Positions 1 to 9,315 are shown, counted from the first letter of the stretch. The stretch: DNA of 64,000 nt from Asaia krungthepensis NRIC 0535 (GCF_025995175.1 NZ_BAPV01000013.1:26175-90174); one strand, 5' to 3'. Program-made: numbers and translations. The notes: generated by a model not told the origin, from the letters alone.

Positions 1-3000
1 GGAATCTCGGCCGGTGCGCTCAAGGGCGTGCAGGGCATCCAGTATCTGCTCGACAGGGCCAAGGAGATCCGCGCGTGGCAGTGGGAACAGCTGGACAAGA
101 TCCCGGCCGTTCATGACTATTTCCAGCGGCGCGAGGTCGCGGCGTCCGATGTCGCAGGGGTGGGCAAGACGATCGACCGCGTGGGGGCGAGCATGGGCGC
201 AGGCTCGGACGTGCTCGCGCTTGCCCATCGTATCCAGCCCATGGAAAGCGCAACGGGCCAGTATGACGCGCAGGGGCGCGTCGTGCAGTCATCGGCCGGA
301 GCGCTGGGCGCGATGCAGATCATGCCGAACAGCGCCAACGGCAACGATCTGCGCACGACCGAAGGCAATGTGACGGCGGGCGTGCAACTGCTCATGCGGC
401 TTTACGCCAAGTATGACGGCAATCAGGCGCTGGTCGCCATGGCCTATAACTGGGGTGAAGGAAACGTCGACAAATACCTCTCGGGCAAGATCGCAAGCCC
501 GCCTGCCAGCGTTGCAGACTACGCCCAGAAGGCCACGGGCGGCGAGGTCTATGGCGCGCAGGCGGTGGCCGCGCGTCAGGGCCGGGTCGATGACCAGCTG
601 CGCGGCAGTGATGGCAGCACGGCGGCGCAGATCCGCGAGCATGAGCAGGCCATCACAGCCCTGACCACGGCACAGAAGGCACTGAATGACCTGCACACCG
701 CAGGCAAGGTGTCGGATGCCGATTACACCGCGCAAACCGGCGTGCTGACGGACAAGATCAACGTACAGCGCGGCGCGCTCAATGAATTGCGCGACCCGAT
801 CGAGACGATCGCGCATCAACAAAAGCTGGCAGCGCAGAGCGCCGAAACCTACTCGGCCGCCGAGACTGCCATGGTGCAGGTGCATCAACAGGTCGAGGAA
901 GCGGCGCGCCGTATGGGCCAGGCGCACGCTACGGCCGCCCAGCTGGCGGAAGCCGAAGCCAGGCAACAGGCCATCCTGACAGGGCAGTTCAATCAGTCCG
1001 TGGCGACCATCAACGAGCGGACCCAGGCCGAGCAGGATCTGCTCGCGGGGTATGACGCCTCGAAAGGCTCGCTGACCCAGTATCAGCAAGCCATGGAAGC
1101 CGCCGAGAAGGTGCGCGCGACATCAACCGCGGGCTCGGTCGAGCAGGCAAGACAGCTGGATATCCTGACCGGCGCGATGAAATCGGCCACAGCCTCTCAG
1201 GTCGATATGGCCAATGCGGGCAAGCTGTACGGGCAATCTCTGGATCTGGAAGTCATCAAGGCCCAGACGGCGGCGATCGGCCAGAACAGCGACGCCGTAT
1301 CGGTGCAGATAGCGGTCATGAAAGAGCGCAACCGCATTCTCGAGGCGGGCGGCGATATCAACTCCAAAACAAGCCAGGCCTATCTCGACAATGTGGCGGC
1401 CATACAGATGGCGACCAACGCCTATCAGCATCAGAAATCGGCGCTCGATGATCTGACAGGGAGCCTGAGCAGCATGTTCGACACGCTGACGAACAGCGTC
1501 ACGCAGGCATTCGTGCAGAGCGGCAAGGGGGCAGTCGATTTCGGCTCGATCCTGGCCGGGCTGCAAACGCAGATCGTGGGGCTGGTGGCCAAGATGGCTT
1601 TGGTCAATCCGGCCCTGAACGCGCTCGACGGCGGCTCACGCAAAACCATCATGAGCCTGTCCGACTCGCTCGCCTCGGGGGGCGCGGTCGGCAACAAGGC
1701 GGCGAGTGTGTCTATCGCCGGGGCCGGTTCGACGGCCTCCGGCGTGACCAGTTCGACCGGTTGGCTTTCCAAGGCATCGAACACGAAACTCTTCGGCTCT
1801 GCCACGGTGGGCAATCTGATCGGCGGAATCGGGGGTGGTTTCGGGCTTGGCTCTGCGCTGGGCAATATCGGCGGCGGCACCTATGGCACGATCGGGGCCG
1901 GTGCCGGTGCGGCAATCGGTGCTGGGATCGGCTCATTCTTCCCCGGTGGAACCGCAATAGGCGGTCTGATCGGCGGCGGGCTGGGCGGCCTCCTGGGCGG
2001 CCTCTTCGGGCACAAGAAAAACCCCTACACCATCGACCAGGTTGTGATGGAGGGCGACCAGTTCAGCATGGGGCAAAGCTGGAACCAGAAGCAGGACGAC
2101 ACCATCACCGCGCAACTCAAGGCGGATATGGCAAGCCTCAATGCCACCATGGCCAGCCTTGGGCTCAAGGCCGAGAATCTCTATCTCGGCACGGTGCGCG
2201 ACGATCCGAACAACAAGGATCCCTCGCAACGTTCCGTCAGCCTGGCCGATCTGCTCGGCAAGGTGAAGCTGCGCAGCGATGACAGCGCCACATTCAGCCA
2301 GGCGCTTTCGCAGGGGATGCCCGAGACGTTCGACAGCGTGGCCGCATTCCAGAGCGCGGTGACGCAGCTGAAAGCCATGGCCGAGATGGTGGATGCGCTG
2401 GGTGTGGCGGTATCGAAATTCAACAGCGACGGCACCGTGACCGTCTCGGGCTTCACCGAGGCCACGGGCGATCTGCGCACAGCGCTCGATACCATGCTCA
2501 ACGGCAAGACCGTGGCCACAAGCGATCTGCAATCGCAGGTGGCCACCATCACCGAGTTCGTCACCAACACCATGCCGAACCTCATGAAGGCCACGGTGAA
2601 CGGGCAGCAAAGCTGGGTCGAGCAGATGGAGGCGCTGAAGAAAACCTATGAGGCCGCCGCAACACAAGCGAGCGGCTACGGGCTCGACGGCAACGCGCTG
2701 AATGACAAATTCAGCACGCTCTATGAACAGGGCTATGCGCAGAACATGCAAAGCTTGGCCGAGAGTGCCCAAGCCTTCCGGGTGCGGTATCTGACCGCAA
2801 CCGGCGACGACCAGGGCGCGGCGCTCATGAGTTTCGATCTGTCTGCCAGGCAACAGAAACGCCAACTTGCGGAGAGTTGGCGCGATTTCCTGGGCGAGGC
2901 CTATGCAGGGAACGCCACATACCTGCAACAGGCTTCGGATCTCGAAAAGACGCTGGGGGCCGAACGTCTGGCCATCCAGAAGCAATATGCGGACAAGGCA

Positions 3001-3519
3001 GCGGAGGCAGCCAAACAGGCCGCAGACGCTGCCAGGCAGGAAGCAGAGCGGGCGGCAGAACAGGCCAAGCAACAGCGCGACCAGGCGGAAGGGTCGGCGG
3101 CATCCGTCATCAGCGGGCTGCTCGATTTCGCCAAGGGACTTGATCTGTCGAGTTACTCGCCACTCTCGGCCGAGGCGCAATATCGGGCTGCAAACGACAA
3201 TTTTACTGCGCTCGCTGCCCAGGCGCAGAGCGGGGATTACGAGGCGCTGCAATCCATGCGCGGGGCGGCCGAAAGCCTGCTGGCCCAGAGTCATAGTTAC
3301 AACGGGTCGGGCCGCGATTTCGTGAGCGATTACACGCGCATTCAGGAAATGCTGCGGTCGATCGGCAGCATCAAGCCGGATACGATCACGGAATCGGCGC
3401 TCAAGGCGATGCTGGCCAGCAATAATCAGACCCTCGCTGAGCTGCTGCAGCGTCTGCTCGATACGGCGAACAAGCAACTGACTGAGCAGCGCCATCAGGC
3501 GCAAAGCAGGGCGGCATGA
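1..3519 (+). CDS. Prophage tail protein with internal lytic transglycosylase domain (5' partial)
   Basis: The reading frame is open to base 1, so the true start lies outside the window; a GTG at 28 is only the first possible in-window start. Numbered from that GTG (1163 aa), residues about 62-150 form an SLT-type lytic transglycosylase domain with catalytic-type Glu73 (PMES), the GALGAMQIMP block and AMAYNWGEG. Long alanine/glutamine-rich coiled-coil stretches follow. Around residues 595-670 is a glycine-rich hydrophobic segment typical of tape-measure or tail-tip proteins, then another coiled coil rich in AEAAKQAADAA. The architecture fits a tail tape-measure protein that locally opens peptidoglycan during DNA injection. 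It overlaps the next gene by ATGA, so the two are translationally coupled. The exact tail role is inferred; the transglycosylase domain is clear. Confidence 0.85.
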   Translation, partial: GISAGALKGVQGIQYLLDRAKEIRAWQWEQLDKIPAVHDYFQRREVAASDVAGVGKTIDRVGASMGAGSDVLALAHRIQPMESATGQYDAQGRVVQSSAGALGAMQIMPNSANGNDLRTTEGNVTAGVQLLMRLYAKYDGNQALVAMAYNWGEGNVDKYLSGKIASPPASVADYAQKATGGEVYGAQAVAARQGRVDDQLRGSDGSTAAQIREHEQAITALTTAQKALNDLHTAGKVSDADYTAQTGVLTDKINVQRGALNELRDPIETIAHQQKLAAQSAETYSAAETAMVQVHQQVEEAARRMGQAHATAAQLAEAEARQQAILTGQFNQSVATINERTQAEQDLLAGYDASKGSLTQYQQAMEAAEKVRATSTAGSVEQARQLDILTGAMKSATASQVDMANAGKLYGQSLDLEVIKAQTAAIGQNSDAVSVQIAVMKERNRILEAGGDINSKTSQAYLDNVAAIQMATNAYQHQKSALDDLTGSLSSMFDTLTNSVTQAFVQSGKGAVDFGSILAGLQTQIVGLVAKMALVNPALNALDGGSRKTIMSLSDSLASGGAVGNKAASVSIAGAGSTASGVTSSTGWLSKASNTKLFGSATVGNLIGGIGGGFGLGSALGNIGGGTYGTIGAGAGAAIGAGIGSFFPGGTAIGGLIGGGLGGLLGGLFGHKKNPYTIDQVVMEGDQFSMGQSWNQKQDDTITAQLKADMASLNATMASLGLKAENLYLGTVRDDPNNKDPSQRSVSLADLLGKVKLRSDDSATFSQALSQGMPETFDSVAAFQSAVTQLKAMAEMVDALGVAVSKFNSDGTVTVSGFTEATGDLRTALDTMLNGKTVATSDLQSQVATITEFVTNTMPNLMKATVNGQQSWVEQMEALKKTYEAAATQASGYGLDGNALNDKFSTLYEQGYAQNMQSLAESAQAFRVRYLTATGDDQGAALMSFDLSARQQKRQLAESWRDFLGEAYAGNATYLQQASDLEKTLGAERLAIQKQYADKAAEAAKQAADAARQEAERAAEQAKQQRDQAEGSAASVISGLLDFAKGLDLSSYSPLSAEAQYRAANDNFTALAAQAQSGDYEALQSMRGAAESLLAQSHSYNGSGRDFVSDYTRIQEMLRSIGSIKPDTITESALKAMLASNNQTLAELLQRLLDTANKQLTEQRHQAQSRAA

Positions 3520-5123
3520 GCGGCGCCCTGTTTCATGTGGTCGAGATCGAGACGGAGCGGCCGCTCGATGTCGTCTTTTCGCGGGGGTGGGGCACGAAGC
3601 CTGCGGGCTGCATGACCCTGCTCCCCTTCAGGCGTAGCGAGATAGACACGCTGCGCCTGTCGGATCTCGGTTACGCGAGCGAGGCGGGTCATGTCTTCCC
3701 GCCTTTGCTGAGTGAGGCATTCGCGATCGATCGCCGGATCGACCTCTCGCCGGCCTCGCCCTCATCCCCTGAAAGCTGGGGGGCAATCACGATCGCCAAT
3801 CCTGGCGGGCGTTTCGATGCGCTTATCCGCGATCGCGTTGTGGATAGAATGCCAATCCGCATTCGCGCAGGGCGCAAGCGGCACGATCTGGCGCGCCAGA
3901 TTGATATCGATCCGCCAGATGCCGCCCTGAAACCCATGTTTAGCGGTCTGGGCAGTCCTTGGCAGCCTGATCGCCTGAGCGTGCAGATTGCCCTGCGCGA
4001 GGTGTCCGGATGGCTGGACGCCACGCTTATGCCGGTCGGTTCTTATGCCGGCTCGGGGCGTTTCGGGGGTGACAGCAATGTCCGGGGGCGATCGCTTCCT
4101 CGCCTGCGAGGGAGCGCGCTCAACCTGACCCCGGTGCTGATCGATGCCGTCAATCTGGTGTATCAGATCAGTGACGGCCCCGGTCATGTTTCCGCGCTTT
4201 ATGAAGGCGGCTTCGCCGGCGGAATCGTTGCAGGTGGCGCCGTCGCGGATCTCTATGCCGACCCGCCAGCGCCTGGAAGCTGGAAGCTGCAGAGCAGCTC
4301 GGCCGGGCTTTTCATCCGGCTCGGGACCAAACCCGTCTATGCGATCACGGTGGATGCCTCGGGCGATTTCCCCTCCGGGGCAGCGCCCCGCACGCCCCTA
4401 ACGCTGCTGCGCCAGATGCTGATCGAGGATCTGACCATGCCCGCCGAGTGGCTTTCGGGGGCCTGGGACGATGATCGCGAGGCGGGCTGGTATTGGGATG
4501 GAAGCGACGCCGTAACAGGGCGTCAGATCGTCAATACCTGGTTGGCCGGGCTTGGCGTGCGTCTCGTGCCCAGCCATGAGGGCACGCTTGCGCCGGTGCT
4601 CCTGCAGATGCCCGATGCCATACCGGACAGGGTTCTTACCGCCGATCATGTGATCGAATTGTCAGGGCTTGCGCTGGATGACGGGCTTTCGCCGCCGCCT
4701 TACCGCTGGCGGGTAGGATATGCCCGCAATCATACCCTGCAACAGGGCGGGAGCGCCCTGCACCCGCGCATTACGGCGGAGCGGCAGAGTTTCGCGCAAC
4801 AGCAGGACCGCGTTGCAACCTGGTATCTGCCATCGATCAAGCTGCGTTACCGGCAGCCCGGCGATCTGCCAGTGATTCCGACTGCGCTCCTGAACGAGCG
4901 GGACGCGCAGAACACGGCCAACGCCCATGGCACGCTATGGGGGCCGGAACGCCATCTGTGGAGCGTGACCCTTCCGCGCAGCATCGCTGCCGGCATCGAT
5001 CTGGGGCACGCCCTGCGGCTGGATCTCCCCGCGCCTGGTTTGCGCGGCGGCGCGACCGGGATTGTGATCGGCGAGCAGATCCGCTCGACCGAGGCGAGCG
5101 TGACGCTGACGGTCCTGGTCTAA
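3516..5123 (+). CDS. Phage tail/baseplate protein
   Basis: This 535-aa protein starts on the ATG of the ATGA overlap with the upstream tail protein, which points to the same late operon. It has no signal peptide or membrane segment and is rich in beta-type sequence. I do not recognise a named domain. Size, position directly after the tape-measure-like gene and position before smaller tail genes suggest a baseplate hub or tail-tip component. The structural assignment is from context only. Confidence 0.6.
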   Translation: MSGALFHVVEIETERPLDVVFSRGWGTKPAGCMTLLPFRRSEIDTLRLSDLGYASEAGHVFPPLLSEAFAIDRRIDLSPASPSSPESWGAITIANPGGRFDALIRDRVVDRMPIRIRAGRKRHDLARQIDIDPPDAALKPMFSGLGSPWQPDRLSVQIALREVSGWLDATLMPVGSYAGSGRFGGDSNVRGRSLPRLRGSALNLTPVLIDAVNLVYQISDGPGHVSALYEGGFAGGIVAGGAVADLYADPPAPGSWKLQSSSAGLFIRLGTKPVYAITVDASGDFPSGAAPRTPLTLLRQMLIEDLTMPAEWLSGAWDDDREAGWYWDGSDAVTGRQIVNTWLAGLGVRLVPSHEGTLAPVLLQMPDAIPDRVLTADHVIELSGLALDDGLSPPPYRWRVGYARNHTLQQGGSALHPRITAERQSFAQQQDRVATWYLPSIKLRYRQPGDLPVIPTALLNERDAQNTANAHGTLWGPERHLWSVTLPRSIAAGIDLGHALRLDLPAPGLRGGATGIVIGEQIRSTEASVTLTVLV

Positions 5124-5181
5124 GGCACGCCCCGGCCGGTCTCGCACGACACATCAGAGTTAAAGACTGAAAGGAGCGGCC

Positions 5182-5952
5182 ATGGCCGAGGCTTGGACCT
5201 GCGCATTCGGCGCAGAGAACGCGCTGATGAGCGCGGCCCTGCAGGGAAATGACGAGGCAGCGGGCCTGCCTGTCACGAATCTGCAGAACGACCAGGGGGC
5301 AGCCTCGACGGCGTGGCGCGTGCCGGGAAAGGACGCCTATCTCATCGCAAGGCTGCCGCGCCCCACGCGCTGCAGGGGCTTCTCGTTCCACCGCTCGAAT
5401 CTGACGGTGGGCGCCCGTTATTCCCTGGTCGCCCGCATCGGCGAGACGCCCGTGGTCATTACGGGCGGTCAGACCTCGAACACGGTCGCAGGGCAATTTC
5501 TGGTTGTATTCCCAGCCGAGTTCACGATCGACCGGCTCGATATCTCGATCAGCGATCCGGGCAACCCTGACAGCTATCTCTCTTTCCCTCTGGCCTATCT
5601 CGGCCCGCTCTGGCAGCCCGAACGCAATATGAGCTGGCAGGGGAACGAAAGCCGCCAGACGGTCATCGATGAGGCGACAAGCCTCTCGGGGGTCGAATAT
5701 CCCTCCCTGCGCTACCGCCAGCGCGCGCTCTCGATCGAGCATCAATCTCTGGGAGTCGATGAACTGGCGACGATCCGCTCGATCGAGAGCACGGCCGCGA
5801 TCGGGCGGAACGTCCTTTTCATTCCTAGCCTTTCAGCGCCCGACCGCGACGCGGCCATGATTTTCGGCCGGCTGACGCTGGGAGAAATTTCCTGTTCTGC
5901 CGGGGCGGCCGACCGGCGCGGAACGTCTATGACCATCAAGGAACGCCTCTGA
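5182..5952 (+). CDS. Phage tail-region protein of unknown function
   Basis: This 256-aa soluble protein is preceded by AAAGGAGCGGCC just before the ATG, a good ribosome binding site. Its N-terminal half (NLQNDQGAASTAWRVPGKDAYLIARLPRP) reads like a jelly-roll, discoidin-like beta-sandwich, which phage tails often use for carbohydrate binding; this is a weak resemblance. The stop overlaps the next start as TGATG, so it is coupled to the following gene. Function is unassigned beyond being a late tail gene. Confidence 0.55.
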   Translation: MAEAWTCAFGAENALMSAALQGNDEAAGLPVTNLQNDQGAASTAWRVPGKDAYLIARLPRPTRCRGFSFHRSNLTVGARYSLVARIGETPVVITGGQTSNTVAGQFLVVFPAEFTIDRLDISISDPGNPDSYLSFPLAYLGPLWQPERNMSWQGNESRQTVIDEATSLSGVEYPSLRYRQRALSIEHQSLGVDELATIRSIESTAAIGRNVLFIPSLSAPDRDAAMIFGRLTLGEISCSAGAADRRGTSMTIKERL

Positions 5953-6677
5953 TGTCCCGCTTTGCTTCATTCATTCTCGAGACTGCGAACAACCCCGGAA
6001 CCGGCCCTTTCGCCCTAAGCGGCGCCCCTCCGGGGCGGCGCGGATGGAGTGACGTTTTCACTGACGGGGAGGTGTATTACTTCGCCGATGACGGCACGAA
6101 GGCGGAATGGGGCGTCGGGCGCCTCTCGCTCGGCCGTCCTGCGACCATTTCGCGCGATCGGGTGATCGCCACGACGCAGAACCGGACCGATCACCTGAAC
6201 TTCATGGGGCTTGTCTATGTCTATTCCGATCGGCCGGCCGAAGTCGTGCCGCCGCCCGCCTCGCAGGGAATCTCTGTCGTTCCCGACAAGGTCTTTATCA
6301 ATCAGACCGGGGCTCTTTTCACAAAAGACGTGACGGCAAGCGGCGCAACCCTGAGAGCCGATTTTGCAGCGACGCTGCAGGTTCATCCGGGCTATAACCC
6401 GGCTGCAGCCTGGCAGGCGGTCCGCCTGGTGATCAATATCTGGACGGTCGACGCCCAGGGTAACAGCCCCGCGCAACCTATCGCGGCAGCCGGCGCGAAT
6501 GCACGCATTCTGCAGCCGAACGGTCAAACGGTAATGGCCCGTACCGTGGCGCTCGACGTGACGCCCGGATCTCGCCTGCGCCTGGGCGCGACCCTCGAAT
6601 TTCTCGCGAGTAGCAGCGGCACGACGCCTCTGAGCATGACGATGCGTGATGCTGCCACATCCTGGATCTCGATCTGA
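5952..6677 (+). CDS. Phage tail-fibre-like protein
   Basis: This 241-aa protein starts at the ATG inside TGATG shared with the upstream stop. Its first 90 residues (ETANNPGTGPFALSGAPPGRRGW and YYFADDGTKAEWGVGRL) look like the compact N-terminal module found in small tail proteins of alphaproteobacterial phages. The C-terminal half is alanine- and threonine-rich beta sequence. Being last of the soluble tail genes before membrane and lysis genes, it may be a fibre or receptor-contact protein. No enzymatic motif is visible. Confidence 0.5.
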   Translation: MSRFASFILETANNPGTGPFALSGAPPGRRGWSDVFTDGEVYYFADDGTKAEWGVGRLSLGRPATISRDRVIATTQNRTDHLNFMGLVYVYSDRPAEVVPPPASQGISVVPDKVFINQTGALFTKDVTASGATLRADFAATLQVHPGYNPAAAWQAVRLVINIWTVDAQGNSPAQPIAAAGANARILQPNGQTVMARTVALDVTPGSRLRLGATLEFLASSSGTTPLSMTMRDAATSWISI

Positions 6678-6697
6678 CTTCCTGAAGGAAACACCCC

Positions 6698-7063
6698 GTG
6701 AGAATGCAGGAATTATGCCTCGGGATCGGGCTCGCGCTTTGGGCGTGCCTGCTCCTGGCGCTGCCGGTTGCGGATCAGTCATGGCCGGGGCTTGGCCAGC
6801 TATTGTCTATCCTTCCCCGCGTCGATGACCCGGCGCTGGTCTATGCGGCTCTCGCCTGGCTGACAGGCGGGGCGCAGATCGTCGGGGCTTTGTTCGGCCG
6901 CTCGGCAGTAAGGCGGGCTGCCGCCATCGCTGCCTTTACGGCCTGGGCGTTTATCGCCTGCGGCTTGATTGGCCATACCGCGCTCGTGCCGGCGATCGCC
7001 GCTTACGCGGCTCTTGCGCTGCTGAACATCCGGGCCGCATTGGGAAAGACGGACGATGCCTGA
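6698..7063 (+). CDS. Small prophage membrane protein, three to four TM segments
   Basis: This 121-aa protein is almost entirely hydrophobic (about residues 5-25, 48-65, 70-90 and 93-112). I chose the GTG start because CTGAAGGAA lies at proper spacing in front of it. It sits between tail and lysis genes and overlaps the next frame by 8 bases. A holin or holin-accessory role is plausible from position and topology, but no family is recognised. Confidence 0.55.
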   Translation: MRMQELCLGIGLALWACLLLALPVADQSWPGLGQLLSILPRVDDPALVYAALAWLTGGAQIVGALFGRSAVRRAAAIAAFTAWAFIACGLIGHTALVPAIAAYAALALLNIRAALGKTDDA

Positions 7064-7346
7064 GAACCTTACTCCGCAGCCCTGGTGGGTGGCCGCCATT
7101 GGCGGGCTGCTCTTCACTATCCGATGGCTGATTGGCTTTGGGGCATCGAGCGCGAAAGCCACCATCGAATCACAGAAAGAAGACCTGAACCGGCTGAATG
7201 CCCGTGTGGACAAGCTGGAGGAACGCGAGGAAGAATACCTGGCATTGATCGAGGAGTTACGGGCGCAGAATGCGATGCTGCGAGCAGCGCTCTCTGATAA
7301 TCGAAAATTTACGAACCAAGAGAGCCCCAACTCATCGAGCCAGTAA
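7056..7346 (+). CDS. Small prophage protein: one TM segment plus coiled coil
   Basis: This 96-aa protein has a short N-terminus, one membrane helix (about residues 10-28) and a charged heptad-type coiled coil (about 38-80, with EDLNRLNARVDKLEEREEEY). This shape resembles i-spanin-like or holin-adjacent proteins of phage lysis cassettes. It overlaps the preceding membrane-protein gene by 8 bases, so translation is probably coupled. Function is inferred from layout only. Confidence 0.55.
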   Translation: MPENLTPQPWWVAAIGGLLFTIRWLIGFGASSAKATIESQKEDLNRLNARVDKLEEREEEYLALIEELRAQNAMLRAALSDNRKFTNQESPNSSSQ

Positions 7347-7389
7347 GGCCTGAAGCGCAGAGAGGCAGCAATCGAGGTCTAAGGAATTA

Positions 7390-8022
7390 TTACCAACATT
7401 GATTAACATCTATCTGAGGAAGTCTAATAGTAGATACACCCAGAACAGTATCCATTATAGTTATCTGATCTGCCTGTTTACGGCTTCGCTTTCCAAACCA
7501 CTTGTCAGCAACACTGAAGAAATCGATAGCAAGCGGCGTATCTGAGAGTTTTGATACGATATCATTGGTAAGACGGTGGTTCTCAAACACGGCGAAGTCG
7601 CCGCGGCTCACACAGTCACTCACGTTTTGCTTCTCCTCCATCAACGGCTTTTGAAGCATTCTACGCGCAATTGAGGAGTAACGGGTGGTATTTGCAAATG
7701 ACTCTTGCAATAAGGGTGACATGAAATCGATCAAATGTGTCTCGGTTTCAACCCACATATGAAAGTTTTGATTATCACTAACGAGATTTCCATTATCTAG
7801 TTTTCCGTACATCAGCAAATCGTTTGAATCGACACACAGGACGAAAGCGCCAGCGACAGGTCGAGCCTTAATTTTGTAATGTCTTTGGAGTAGGAAAGCT
7901 CCCACAGACGCGAACAATGTACAGCCCGTTTCGGGCTTTTTATTCCCTTCTTTAAGTAGAAGTGCATGTATTATTTTATGGATTTTCATGTAGTCTGACA
8001 ATCCAATAACAAATTTTGCCAT
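7390..8022 (-). CDS. Prophage-borne protein with cysteine-protease/transglutaminase-like triad (DUF2026-like)
   Basis: I placed the start at 8022 because GGAGAGAAA directly precedes that ATG; the frame is open further upstream but has no better signal. The 210-aa product shows C34 in a hydrophobic helix start (GCTLFASVGAFLL), H88 in HMWVE and D99 in HLIDF. This is the spacing pattern of papain/transglutaminase-fold enzymes, and the whole recalls the DUF2026 family (recognition from memory, moderate). The gene is visibly more AT-rich than the tail genes and runs against them. It follows the XRE gene by 70 bases. This suggests a cargo (moron) gene for toxicity, defence or superinfection exclusion; that is inference. 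Confidence 0.6.
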   Translation of the reverse strand: MAKFVIGLSDYMKIHKIIHALLLKEGNKKPETGCTLFASVGAFLLQRHYKIKARPVAGAFVLCVDSNDLLMYGKLDNGNLVSDNQNFHMWVETETHLIDFMSPLLQESFANTTRYSSIARRMLQKPLMEEKQNVSDCVSRGDFAVFENHRLTNDIVSKLSDTPLAIDFFSVADKWFGKRSRKQADQITIMDTVLGVSTIRLPQIDVNQCW

Positions 8023-8092
8023 TTTCTCTCCAAAGACAGGAATATGATTTTGCCGATGCGGAGGTCTAATATGTTGACCTAGCTTGTCCCAA

Positions 8093-8494
8093 CTAGGTTT
8101 GAGCCAATGTCTCTCTGCCCACGCCAAGATCTATAGGATCATCCATCGACACCCCCGGAGCAACGGCAAGGCTTTTGATAGCCTCGACGCTGCTCGGCTT
8201 TTCTCCCTTCTCGATTTCGCTGAGGTAAGGCTTGCTCATGCGCGCCGCCTCCGCAAGCGCGGCCTGTGTCATGCCCTGACGCTCGCGCAGGATACGCACC
8301 GGCGACACGTCATCGAGCACCATGCGCCGGTTTTCCTCGGCGGTGTAGGTGACGCCGGTTTTCGGTCGCGCCTCAGACTGGGCGATGCGCGCCCGATCGC
8401 GCTGGTCATCCAGCCGGTCGAGAATGGCCTCCCAATCCGACCGGCTGACTGTCACCGTGTCCGCCGTCTCGCTGATGATCCTGACTTCGCCCAT
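8093..8494 (-). CDS. XRE-family transcriptional regulator, antitoxin-like
   Basis: This 133-aa protein has an N-terminal segment (SRSDWEAILDRLDDQRDRARI) like the short helical N-termini of prevent-host-death/antitoxin regulators. It is followed by a Cro/C1 helix-turn-helix (about residues 68-115: LRERQGMTQAALAEAARMSKPYLSEIEKGEKPS). It lies upstream of, and co-oriented with, the cysteine-protease-like gene, both opposite to the phage late genes. A perfect 13-bp palindrome 20 bases ahead of its start is a likely autoregulatory operator. The pairing resembles a regulator-toxin or regulator-cargo unit. Confidence 0.8.
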   Translation of the reverse strand: MGEVRIISETADTVTVSRSDWEAILDRLDDQRDRARIAQSEARPKTGVTYTAEENRRMVLDDVSPVRILRERQGMTQAALAEAARMSKPYLSEIEKGEKPSSVEAIKSLAVAPGVSMDDPIDLGVGRETLAQT

Positions 8495-8514
8495 CGGTAA
8501 ATCTCCCCGCTCAA

Positions 8515-8527
8515 TCGCTATTAGCGA
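8515..8527. promoter_or_regulatory. 13-bp palindrome, probable operator of the XRE regulator
   Basis: The sequence is TCGCTA-T-TAGCGA, a perfect 6-bp inverted repeat around one base. It lies between the divergent XRE gene (start 8494) and the endolysin gene (start 8545). XRE regulators bind dyads of this size, so both autoregulation and an effect on the endolysin promoter are possible. Confidence 0.55.
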
Positions 8528-8544
8528 ATAATTGCGAGAATCCC

Positions 8545-9039
8545 ATGACTGATTCCATCAAGATTGCCCTGGCGTTCCTGCGCCGGGACGATATCGAGGG
8601 GCTGCGCCTTGCGCCCTATCTCTGCCCTGCCGGGTACTGGACCATCGGTATCGGCAATCGTGCGTTGCCTGACGGCTCGCCCGTCACCGCCCGCACGAAA
8701 CCTATCACCGAGGCCGAGGCGGTGGCGCTGGCAAGCCAGACCCTTGCGGGGCTGCGCGTGTCGCTTCGCGCAGCGGTGCATGTGCCGCTTACGACCTGGC
8801 AAGAAGGCGCGCTCCTGTCCTGGCAGTTCAACATCGGCAGCGCCGCCATGCGCAATTCCACGCTGATCAGCCTGTTGAACCGCAAGCTCTACACGGCGGC
8901 GGGGCAGCAGCTTCTACGCTGGGACAAGGCGACGGTGAATGGCCGCCTTGTCGTGCTGCCGGGGCTGCAAAAGCGCAGGCGGCTGGAACTGGCGATCTAT
9001 TCCGGGCGGCCCGTCGAGGGCGTCACCCTCGGGGCCTGA
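8545..9039 (+). CDS. Phage endolysin, GH24 (T4-type) lysozyme
   Basis: This 164-aa protein cleaves the glycan strands of peptidoglycan for host lysis. The catalytic triad in the usual spacing is visible: E18 (IEGLRLAPY), C27 and T33 (GYWTIGIG). Cys replaces the Asp of T4 lysozyme, as in P22-like enzymes. The QEGALLSWQFNIG block is typical of the family. No signal peptide or SAR-type hydrophobic N-terminus is obvious, so export should depend on a holin. Length is normal for the family. Confidence 0.9.
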   Translation: MTDSIKIALAFLRRDDIEGLRLAPYLCPAGYWTIGIGNRALPDGSPVTARTKPITEAEAVALASQTLAGLRVSLRAAVHVPLTTWQEGALLSWQFNIGSAAMRNSTLISLLNRKLYTAAGQQLLRWDKATVNGRLVVLPGLQKRRRLELAIYSGRPVEGVTLGA

Positions 9040-9075
9040 GCGGCCCTCACATTTCAGCATCGAGGCAGATCCACC

Positions 9076-9315
9076 ATGCAAAACGACTGGCAACAGCTTT
9101 ACGAATCAATCCTGCCCCTCATTCCCGCCGAAATCGCCAGTGACCTGACCTTGTTCGGGACGTTCCTTGTGGCGGCCTGCGCTATCGCGGCGCGTTTCTG
9201 GCCGCGGCCCGCCAGCGGGTCGAAATGGCTCGCGCTTTATGCGCTGGTCAATCGTATCGCCATGAACAGCAAGCACGCGGCCAATGCCGATGATGCGCCC
9301 AAATCAAACGGGTGA
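9076..9315 (+). CDS. Small holin-like prophage membrane protein
   Basis: This 79-aa protein has one clear hydrophobic segment (about residues 22-42: LTLFGTFLVAACAIAARFW) followed by a charged tail. It begins 36 bases after the endolysin gene. Size, topology and position suggest a class III holin or another lysis accessory protein. There is no sequence motif to settle it. Confidence 0.55.
   Translation: MQNDWQQLYESILPLIPAEIASDLTLFGTFLVAACAIAARFWPRPASGSKWLALYALVNRIAMNSKHAANADDAPKSNG

Noticed and set aside
1933..3504. 523-codon open frame antisense to the tail protein
   Set aside because: It mirrors the high-GC codon structure of the real gene, is His/Leu/Arg-rich without family motifs, and has no ribosome binding site.
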